From an uncultured Bacteroidales bacterium (GTDB taxonomy: Bacteria; Bacteroidota; Bacteroidia; Bacteroidales; Bacteroidaceae), in NCBI GenBank assembly GCA_902760315.1, contig CACWFV010000014.1, forward strand, positions 1-55,698: 55,698 nucleotides of DNA, written 5' to 3'. Both the position numbers and the translations under genes were made by a program. The stretch's first letter is position 1, and the number at the start of each line of letters is the position of its first letter. Positions 49,222-55,698 of this stretch are shown here, in pieces. A model generated the notes under the pieces. The model made no database searches, had not been told where the DNA came from, and worked only from the letters and a program-made list of their open reading frames with translations.

Positions 49222-50568
49222 TTACGGATTCTTTCTCATTTCCCGCAACCAGCCACCATGGAACAGACGGATGAGGAATATGATGCCACGGAATGTTAAC
49301 TCGATGGCCATGGCTATCCATACGCCAGATAGTCCGTAGCTGCTCGCTAACAGGGCTGCCAGTGTGAGACGTACGCCCCACATCGATGCCAGATTCATGA
49401 TGGCAGGCTTCAGCGTGTCGCCAGCACCTACAAAGATGCCGTTGCAGACTATAGCGGCAGCAAACATCGGTTCGGCAAAGGCCTCGATGCGAAGACAGTG
49501 GCTACCCAACGTGATAATCTCGTCGACAGGTGTCATCAGCGACATCAGTTCTGGAGCAAAAATGTACATCAAGGCACCCATGACGGTCATGACGGCTATT
49601 CCCAAAGCGGCCGACATGTGGGCAAACGAACGCGTCAGCAACTGTTTGCCGGCACCGAAACTTTGGCCAACCAGTGTGGTAGCGGCTTCGGCAATGCCAT
49701 AGCCGGGCATGTAACACAGACTTTCAACGGTGATGCCCAGCGAGTGAGCGGCAATGGCAATGGTGCCCAGTGGTGCTACTATCAGGGTGCTGATGATTTG
49801 GGCGGTACCCATCAACAAGTGGTTCAGTGCCATCGGAGCACCAATCTTGAATGCGATACCTATTACCGGAGCAGTGGGCTTGTACTTGTATAATTTCTCG
49901 TCAGTCTGCTGTTCACCATACAATGCCAGCAGGTCAGAGCGCCACAGCAGGAAGTAGCCCATGAGCAGCATGGTGACCAGTTCGGCCAGTCCGGTACCCA
50001 TGGCAGCTCCCATGACACCTAGATCTAACAGGTAGATGAAGATGTAGTTGAAGACGACATCCATGACGCACATGCCGATGTTGAGCATGGAGGGTATCTT
50101 CATGTTGCCTGAACACTTCAGCATGGAACCGGCTAACCCTTCCATCTGGAAGAAGATGCCGCAAAGTCCGATGATGGCAAAATAGATGGAGGCGTCATGG
50201 GCTATCTCTTCACTGCCTCCCAACCAGTAGGGCAGAGGAATACTGACGGCCAGAGCTATCAGCGATATGGCTATGCTGAACAGTAGACAGCACACCATAG
50301 ACTGGCGCAGCACGCGCCGCGCTGCTTTGAAGTCATTAGCACCAATGAAGTGGGCCACCTGTACAGAGAAACCCATGTTGACAGCAGAGGCAAGCCCCCC
50401 CATCAGCCATCCCGTTGTCTCTACCAGTCCGATGGCTGCTGAGGCCTTGGCACCAAGATGGCCTACCATCGAGGCATCAATGAAGAACATGATGGTAGCT
50501 GAAATCTGAGCCAATATGGAAGGAATGCTCAAGCTGATAATCAGCCTGAGCTTCTCTCCCTGTGTCAT
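49222..50568 (-). CDS. MATE-family multidrug efflux transporter
   Basis: 448 residues from the only in-frame ATG (MTQGEKLRLIISLSIPSILA), with 12 membrane segments in two MatE halves (SIPSILAQISATIMFFIDAS, GAPMALNHLLMGTAQIISTL). Exports cationic compounds with Na+ or H+. Codons upstream of the ATG read KKDLLAYIREGRE, which looks like genuine N-terminal sequence of the family, but no ATG is found before the octamer array. The true start may be a non-ATG codon or may have been lost. Follows galA in the same orientation. Confidence 0.9.
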   Translation of the reverse strand: MTQGEKLRLIISLSIPSILAQISATIMFFIDASMVGHLGAKASAAIGLVETTGWLMGGLASAVNMGFSVQVAHFIGANDFKAARRVLRQSMVCCLLFSIAISLIALAVSIPLPYWLGGSEEIAHDASIYFAIIGLCGIFFQMEGLAGSMLKCSGNMKIPSMLNIGMCVMDVVFNYIFIYLLDLGVMGAAMGTGLAELVTMLLMGYFLLWRSDLLALYGEQQTDEKLYKYKPTAPVIGIAFKIGAPMALNHLLMGTAQIISTLIVAPLGTIAIAAHSLGITVESLCYMPGYGIAEAATTLVGQSFGAGKQLLTRSFAHMSAALGIAVMTVMGALMYIFAPELMSLMTPVDEIITLGSHCLRIEAFAEPMFAAAIVCNGIFVGAGDTLKPAIMNLASMWGVRLTLAALLASSYGLSGVWIAMAIELTFRGIIFLIRLFHGGWLREMRKNP

Positions 50569-50623
50569 TTCGCGACCTTCACGGATGTATGCCAGCAGGT
50601 CTTTCTTTTCTTGTTTTTCTTTT

Positions 50624-50713
50624 TCCGTAATTCCGTAATTCCGTAATTCCGTAATTTCGTTGTTCCGGTATCCCGTAGTTCCGGTATTCCGTTGTTCCGG
50701 TATTCCGATATTG
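50624..50713. repeat. Octamer (CCGTAATT/CCGGTATT) tandem array between galA and the MATE gene
   Basis: About eleven 8-bp units, the first four near-identical (CCGTAATT) and the rest degenerate. They lie between the galA stop (50725) and the MATE coding region. On the MATE strand the array is open and in frame with both genes. Same class as 29857-29941. Confidence 0.85.
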
Positions 50714-50724
50714 CGTTTATTTCT

Positions 50725-52911
50725 CTATTCTGCCTCTAGCAGCAGGACGCGGCTCGACCAGTCCGTCTTCTTTGACCATTCCGGCTCGTTGCGATAGGGC
50801 AACTCCAGACCATGGCTCATCAGGTAGGCGCCACTGAAGGTCTTGCCCTCAATATTCATGGGCTTGAGGTCGATGCGGTTCAATTCGTGTACCTTATAAT
50901 TCTTTGTGGCGTCAAGACCAGCCATTTTCACGCGTGGCAGGTGCTCGTTCTGGAACGACTCCGTCTTCCACCAGAAGAATACCGACTGTGTCTTCTGCTC
51001 GTTGACATACATGAGCGAGGCCAGTCCCTTCTTGTCGTAGGGAGACACCAGACGGTAGAGGTCGCCAAACTGGACGATGGGGCGAATCTGCTTGTACTCC
51101 TTGATGGCTTGACGACAGAGTGCCTTCTCGTCGTCAGTCATGTTCTTGGGCTGTATCTCCATACCCAAGCGTCCCGACATGGCTACATCGATGCGGTATT
51201 TCATGGCCGTGGTGCGGAAGACGGTGTGATTGGGCGTTGCCGAGATATGGCTGGCCATGGCAATGGCGGGGAAGAAGTAGCTAGTGCCCCACTGCATGTA
51301 GATGCGCTGCAGGGCGTCGGTATTGTCGCTCACCCAGAACTCGTCAAACCAGGGCAGCACGCCCCAGTTGGCACGGCCACCTCCAGAGGCACAGGCCTGT
51401 ATAGTCACATCGGGGAACTTGGCGCGGATGCGCTCGCAAACTTTCTGCAGTCCACGATGGTACTCTATATATAGGTGGCTCTGGTCGTTCATGGTCAGAT
51501 ACTGTGAACCGTGGTTCATGATGCCCATGTTGGCGTCCCACTTGATATAGTCTATCTCCGGGTACTTGGTCATCAGTTCGTCAACGATGGAGAAGACGAA
51601 GTCCTGCACTTTGGGATTCGCCAGGTCCAGCACCAGTTGTGTTCCGCCACGACCCTGTACGGCGTCACGCTTCGGTGCCTTGACAATCCAGTCGGGGTGC
51701 TTCTCGTAGAGTTCGCTGACGCTGTTGGTCATCTCAGGCTCTATCCAGATGCCAAACTTGATGCCGTGCTTCTTGGCGTCACGCAGCAAGCCCTCGATGC
51801 CTTCGGGCAGCTTCTGCTTGTCCACCACCCAGTCGCCCAGGCTGGAGTTGTCGGTCTTGCGAGGATACTTGTCGCCAAACCAGCCGTCGTCCATGACGAA
51901 GAGCTCACCGCCCATCGAGGCGATGTCACCCATCATCTGGTCCATGCCCTGCTGGTTGATGTCGAAGTAGACACCCTCCCACGAGTTGAGCAGGATTTTG
52001 CGCTCTTTGTCACCGTGCATCATCATGTATTTGCGACCCCACTTGTGGAAGTTGCGGGAGACGCCCGACAGACCGCACTTCGAAAACGAGAGAGCCACCT
52101 TGGGGGTGACGAATGTCTCGCCCTTCTTCAGGTGATATTCTGAATTGTCTGGGTTGATGCCGGCAAAGAAGTAGTGGTATTCCGTGTCGTCGGTGTCAAT
52201 CTTCAGTTGGAAATTTCCGCTGTAGCAGAGGGCAGCGCCGATGACGTCGCCTTGGTTCTCCTGACCTTTGCCGTCCAGTGAGAACATCACCTCGGCATGG
52301 TCGGTGTGCGAGTTGCGCGTGCCGTCCTTGTTCTTGATAACTTTCTCGCCGGGCAGAATGGGCTCTTCGACGAGCTGGGCCTCGTTTGCCCATGAGCCGT
52401 AGAAGTGGCTGAGCCACACATTGCCGCGGCGGATGGGCAGACAGATGGAGGCAAACTGCGTCAACGTGACGGGCTTCGACTCGCCGTTCTGGATCTCTGC
52501 CCAGGTCTCAATCATGTCTTCGTCGCCGCGCACCTGGTAGCACAGCACTATGGTGGTGGGATAGACGGGGTCCTTCATCGTGATGCGGGTCACGTCGCCT
52601 TGCTTGTTCAGTGCGGTTACGTAGGCTGCTGTCGACATGTTGCCGTCGGCATGCCTCATGGCGAGTGCTGCCTCGGCGGGGGTGTTCAGACCGTAGACGG
52701 GGTAGGCGTCCATGCGCCCATTGGCTGGCGTCTGCAGGTGTTGCAGGTCGTAGGCGCTCAACTTGGTACCATAATAGAGGTATTGCGGCTGTTTGCCGTT
52801 CTCAACGTTTAAAACCATCGTGGTGTTTTTGGTCTGCAACACCACTTGTTCTGCCTGTGCCAGCATGGTCGAGAAGCACAGCGCCATCAATAGTGAAAGT
52901 TTTTTTCTCAT
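50725..52911 (-). CDS. Alpha-galactosidase, glycoside hydrolase family 36, exported
   Basis: 728 residues, signal peptide MRKKLSLLMALCFSTMLAQA. N-terminal beta-supersandwich, then the (beta/alpha)8 barrel with LFVMDDGWFGDK, the nucleophile Asp in YIKWDANM (about 478), CASGGGR, and the acid/base Asp in WVSDNTDA (about 540). Hydrolyses alpha-1,6-galactosides of raffinose or melibiose type. The ATG overlaps the rmuC stop (ATGA), so the two are co-transcribed, an unusual functional pairing. Confidence 0.93.
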   Translation of the reverse strand: MRKKLSLLMALCFSTMLAQAEQVVLQTKNTTMVLNVENGKQPQYLYYGTKLSAYDLQHLQTPANGRMDAYPVYGLNTPAEAALAMRHADGNMSTAAYVTALNKQGDVTRITMKDPVYPTTIVLCYQVRGDEDMIETWAEIQNGESKPVTLTQFASICLPIRRGNVWLSHFYGSWANEAQLVEEPILPGEKVIKNKDGTRNSHTDHAEVMFSLDGKGQENQGDVIGAALCYSGNFQLKIDTDDTEYHYFFAGINPDNSEYHLKKGETFVTPKVALSFSKCGLSGVSRNFHKWGRKYMMMHGDKERKILLNSWEGVYFDINQQGMDQMMGDIASMGGELFVMDDGWFGDKYPRKTDNSSLGDWVVDKQKLPEGIEGLLRDAKKHGIKFGIWIEPEMTNSVSELYEKHPDWIVKAPKRDAVQGRGGTQLVLDLANPKVQDFVFSIVDELMTKYPEIDYIKWDANMGIMNHGSQYLTMNDQSHLYIEYHRGLQKVCERIRAKFPDVTIQACASGGGRANWGVLPWFDEFWVSDNTDALQRIYMQWGTSYFFPAIAMASHISATPNHTVFRTTAMKYRIDVAMSGRLGMEIQPKNMTDDEKALCRQAIKEYKQIRPIVQFGDLYRLVSPYDKKGLASLMYVNEQKTQSVFFWWKTESFQNEHLPRVKMAGLDATKNYKVHELNRIDLKPMNIEGKTFSGAYLMSHGLELPYRNEPEWSKKTDWSSRVLLLEAE

Positions 52912-54404
52912 GGGGTAGTTTGGTTAGTATGATTTTCTTTAGTGTTTAACTCTTCAGCAGGGAGCATCAGACTACTGTCGGCATCGAGGAATGTCGAGTC
53001 GTCCATCTCCTCCAGCGACTTCTTTTTCTTGTTTTCGCGGGCACCGGCTTTCAGCAGGTTTCTGGCGGCAGTAATAATGCTGGGACCGCTCTCTGCAGTG
53101 GTTATCTTCAACTTGGCCATCTTCTTGAGGGTGTCGTTCATGCTGGACTCCACGTCCATGAAGCGCAGACCGAAGTCCTGTACGCGGTCAATGACCGTAT
53201 TGGCGGCCTCCATCATGGCTTGCTGGTTTTTCAGCTGCCGCACTTGTGTCCACATCATTTCCAGCACCCTCAGATTCATGTACATGGTCTGCGGGCCGAG
53301 TATCATGACACCCTCGTCGTAGGCTTCGCGCCACAGCGAGGCATCGTTGAGCAGTGCCAGGTTCAAGGCTCCCTCAATTGGTACGTACATGATGGCAAAG
53401 TTCAGTCTGTTGTAGCCATCAGGCAGATATTTGGTGTATTCTTTCTTGGCCAACCGCTTTACCTGTGCCCTGACGCTGTCGATGTGGGCCTTCAGGAAAG
53501 CGCTTTTCTCCGGTGTGCCGTCCTCAGCGTTCATGTAGCGCTCGTAGTCGGTCAGCGACATCTTCGAGTCTACCACCACATGGCGGTTGTTAGGAAAGTG
53601 CAGGATGAAGTCCGGAATCAGACCCTTGCCGTCGTCACCTTTCAGCCCCTTGCCGCCTTTGTCTTTCAGCGTTTCCTGGGTGTCAAACTGTTCGCCCTCT
53701 TTCAGTTCCAGGTCTTCCAGCAATTGCTTCAGCTTCAGCTCGCCAAAGTTTCCCTGAATCTTGACCTCACCAGTCAGAGCCCGCGTCAGCCTATCGGCCG
53801 TTTCACCAATGGCCTGACTTTTCTGCATGTTTATCTTGATGGTCTCGTCCAGTCGTGTCAGGGCCTCGGTCTGCTGCTCTTTGGTCTTGTCTAAAGCTTC
53901 CTGCATGTCTTTCAGACTCTTCTGCAGGGGGTCTATAATCTTTGAAACTTGTTCCTTGTTTTGGGTGCCCAACTCTTCCTGACGCATCTTCAGCACCTTC
54001 TCCGATGTGGTTTGCATCTGTTCGCGAATCAGGTCCAACTGGCTCTTTACCTGTTCCTCGTTCATCAGCTTCAGCGTCGCTATCTGTTGTTCGTGGGCCT
54101 CTTTGGTCAGTTGCAACTGCTGTTCAAAGGATGTCCTCAACGTCTGCAGCTGCTGCTCGTAGATGTCCTTCTGCTTCGTCAACTGTTTCTCAGCATCAGC
54201 CTTTTGTGCTTCCAGTAGCTTCTCTGTATCAGCCTTTTGTGCTTCCAGTAGTTTCTCTGTATCGGCCTTTTGTGCTTCCAGCTGTTGACGGTAGTTTTCA
54301 GCGTTATGCGCTTGTATGTCACGTGCCGCAGCCAGCTTCATCATATAGTAGCCCATCACGGCTAATACGATGATGCCAACACTTAGGGTAATGATGATTT
54401 CCAT
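52908..54404 (-). CDS. rmuC: RmuC-family DNA recombination protein
   Basis: 498 residues. N-terminal membrane anchor (IIITLSVGIIVLAVMGYYMM), a coiled coil to about 210 containing three copies of an 11-residue repeat (EAQKADTEKLL), and the RmuC nuclease-like domain: FGELKLKQLLEDLELKEGEQ, VVVDSKMSLTDYERY, VPIEGALNLAL and ILGPQTMYMNL. It limits inversions at short inverted repeats in E. coli, which is notable in a window so rich in inverted repeats. Promoter box TAAATTTG at 54438-54445. Confidence 0.93.
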   Translation of the reverse strand: MEIIITLSVGIIVLAVMGYYMMKLAAARDIQAHNAENYRQQLEAQKADTEKLLEAQKADTEKLLEAQKADAEKQLTKQKDIYEQQLQTLRTSFEQQLQLTKEAHEQQIATLKLMNEEQVKSQLDLIREQMQTTSEKVLKMRQEELGTQNKEQVSKIIDPLQKSLKDMQEALDKTKEQQTEALTRLDETIKINMQKSQAIGETADRLTRALTGEVKIQGNFGELKLKQLLEDLELKEGEQFDTQETLKDKGGKGLKGDDGKGLIPDFILHFPNNRHVVVDSKMSLTDYERYMNAEDGTPEKSAFLKAHIDSVRAQVKRLAKKEYTKYLPDGYNRLNFAIMYVPIEGALNLALLNDASLWREAYDEGVMILGPQTMYMNLRVLEMMWTQVRQLKNQQAMMEAANTVIDRVQDFGLRFMDVESSMNDTLKKMAKLKITTAESGPSIITAARNLLKAGARENKKKKSLEEMDDSTFLDADSSLMLPAEELNTKENHTNQTTP

Positions 54405-54437
54405 AGCTTGCTTCTATTGCCTAATACAATTTGAATG

Positions 54438-54445
54438 CAAATTTA
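54438..54445 (-). promoter_or_regulatory. -7 box (TAAATTTG) of rmuC-galA-MATE
   Basis: TAnnTTTG on the minus strand, 33 bp ahead of ATG 54404. Confidence 0.6.
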
Positions 54446-54550
54446 CGAATTCTTTAGCATAGAACCATGCTTTTCCTGATATTTTATTTATTTTTTGATG
54501 TTTTCTTATTGAGTACAACCCATTTACTCCGTAGATTTTGGGATTCCGTG

Positions 54551-54581
54551 TTTGATAATTGAATGAAAACAATTATCTTTG
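54551..54581 (+). promoter_or_regulatory. Promoter of the rhodanese-MBL gene (TTTG-N19-TATCTTTG)
   Basis: TTTG 54551-54554 and TATCTTTG 54574-54581, 19 bp apart; the ATG is 19 bp further on. Excludes an in-frame ATG at 54559. Confidence 0.8.
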
Positions 54582-54600
54582 CAAACTAAAACAACAATAT

Positions 54601-55656
54601 ATGAAGAAAATTATCGCATGTCTACTGGCAACCTTCGGAATTACTACAGCCTGTTGCCAACAAAATTATGAGAACACTGACCCGGAAGGGTTCGCTGTAC
54701 TGACAACCAAGCCCAGCGTGGTGCTGCTTGATGTGAGAACCATCGAAGAGTTTGAAGAAGGACACATTGAGGGGGCTTTGAATATCGATGTGAAAAAGTC
54801 TGATTTTATGGAGAAGGTAAAGCAAATCTTGGCCAAGGACAGAACGATTGCCGTCTACTGCAGAAGCGGCAGGAGGTCGGCCAGTGCTGCAGCAGACCTT
54901 GGAGCCGAGGGATACAAAGTGGTAAACCTCCTGGGTGGTATCATGGCTTGGAAAGAGACGGGACGGCCTGTGACAACTGATTCCTACGAAGTGGACGTGT
55001 TTCAGACCAAAAGTGGGAAGACCGTCAAGTTCCATGCACTTGTACATGCCAGCATCCGCATGGAGTACGATGGCAGGGAGATTGTGATTGACCCTGTTAC
55101 AAAGTTGGGTAACAAAACTATTGATTATGCCTCCATGCCTAAGGCTGACTATCTCCTTGTCACCCATGAGCATTTTGACCACTTCAACAAAGAGGCTATC
55201 AAGCTGCTTTCTACTGACAAAACTTGTTTCATCACCAATCAACGGTGTGCTGAGATGTATGGTTCCGGCGAGGTAATGAAGAATGGCGACAAAATGCAGA
55301 TGGCCGATGACTTCACCATAGAAGCTGTGCCTGCTTACAACAACACGGAAGGGCACTTGCAATTTCATCCCAAAGGTAGGGACAATGGTTATGTGCTGAC
55401 TGTTGACGGACTGCGTATCTATGTGGCTGGCGACACGGAGGATATCCCGGAAATGGCCGATATCAAGGAGGTTGACATTGCTTTCCTACCCTGCAACCAA
55501 CCCTATACCATGACCACCGACCAGTTGGTAAAGGCAGCTAAAATAATCAAACCCAAGGTGTTGTTTCCCTATCACTACGGACAGACGGATGTCAGCGGCG
55601 TTCCCGCACAACTCAGAGGCGAAGGTATTGACGTAAGAATCAGACACTATGAGTGA
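54601..55656 (+). CDS. Rhodanese domain fused to a metallo-beta-lactamase-fold domain, exported
   Basis: 351 residues from ATG 54601. N-terminal signal MKKIIACLLATFGITTACCQ with a lipobox-like TAC-C, so possibly a lipoprotein. The rhodanese domain (about 25-115) has the active-site loop YCRSGRRSASAA. The MBL domain (about 125-351) has THEHFDHF and VAGDTEDIPEM and a C-terminal FPYHYGQTDV, resembling UlaG/YycJ-like hydrolases. Sulfur-transfer/MBL fusions are known in persulfide metabolism (ETHE1, PRF), but there the MBL domain usually comes first and belongs to another subgroup. Function uncertain. Confidence 0.85.
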   Translation: MKKIIACLLATFGITTACCQQNYENTDPEGFAVLTTKPSVVLLDVRTIEEFEEGHIEGALNIDVKKSDFMEKVKQILAKDRTIAVYCRSGRRSASAAADLGAEGYKVVNLLGGIMAWKETGRPVTTDSYEVDVFQTKSGKTVKFHALVHASIRMEYDGREIVIDPVTKLGNKTIDYASMPKADYLLVTHEHFDHFNKEAIKLLSTDKTCFITNQRCAEMYGSGEVMKNGDKMQMADDFTIEAVPAYNNTEGHLQFHPKGRDNGYVLTVDGLRIYVAGDTEDIPEMADIKEVDIAFLPCNQPYTMTTDQLVKAAKIIKPKVLFPYHYGQTDVSGVPAQLRGEGIDVRIRHYE

Positions 55657-55698
55657 GCGCTAATCTCTGTCGTCATTTGTTTGTTGTTCACTAGACGT
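55657..55698. other. Window end, nothing recognised
   Basis: 42 bases after the last stop; no terminator or promoter visible before the window ends. Confidence 0.4.

Overview
The window looks like a chromosomal segment of a Bacteroidales bacterium, most likely in the Prevotella/Segatella group. This rests on four things. Nearly every recognisable promoter has the Bacteroidetes form TTTG-N19/20-TAnnTTTG. Several families are typical of Bacteroidetes (DUF4954, DUF4827, DUF4249, DUF2723, BT4734/VirE-like primase-helicase, long DUF349 protein, HU-like protein with an N-terminal extension). Shine-Dalgarno sequences are scarce. The core genes are moderately GC-rich while one island is clearly AT-rich. 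No rRNA, tRNA, CRISPR array, transposase or integrase was seen.

Layout. 1-8.2 kb: the first codons of a class I fumarase, a broken 6-phosphofructokinase gene, an M16 metalloprotease, a DUF4954 beta-helix protein and the GTPase HflX, all leftward, divergent from nagB. 8.3-12.7 kb: a leftward accessory cassette with a VirE_N/DUF3987 primase-helicase-like protein and four small partner proteins. 13.0-19.1 kb: an AT-rich defence-like island. It holds an unknown protein divergent from a frameshifted conserved gene, a DpnA-like beta-class adenine methyltransferase, a winged-helix plus PD-(D/E)XK nuclease, a GNAT acetyltransferase with a 52-residue antitoxin-like partner, and a 27-codon relic of a Dam-type methylase beneath a promoter region rich in GATC. 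19.1-23.2 kb: a purine permease and a TPR histidine kinase, bracketed by two copies of an unusual structured repeat. 23.5-29.1 kb: an HU-like protein, dnaA, and a four-gene unit (RNR C-terminal-like protein, folB, amidase, MCE/MlaD). 29.2-33.4 kb: polysaccharide deacetylase and a DUF2723 membrane glycosyltransferase-like protein. 33.6-39.2 kb: a DUF2461 relic and a TonB receptor/DUF4249/plug-like operon. 39.3-44.6 kb: DUF4827 and glmM, then DUF349 protein and CorA. 44.6-47.6 kb: LPG-synthase-like membrane protein, pepD, luxS. 47.8-49.2 kb: ksgA flanked by two short transcription units carrying tiny ORFs. 49.2-55.7 kb: rmuC, alpha-galactosidase, MATE transporter, and a rhodanese/metallo-beta-lactamase lipoprotein.

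How it fits together. Most genes are housekeeping: glycolysis and amino-sugar metabolism (pfkA, nagB, glmM), envelope building (amidase, MlaD, DUF2723, deacetylase, receptor operon), replication initiation, folate, and LuxS/peptide metabolism. The novelty is in the non-coding and decaying parts. Two repeats carry different but equally perfect 38-bp palindromes. A nested palindrome separates the methyltransferase from its nuclease. Octamer and heptamer arrays sit at gene starts. Inverted GC-rich repeats are absorbed in frame into a coding sequence, and several genes are partly deleted. The two genes with internal deletions (pfkA and DUF2461) could also be metagenome assembly errors and should be checked against reads.
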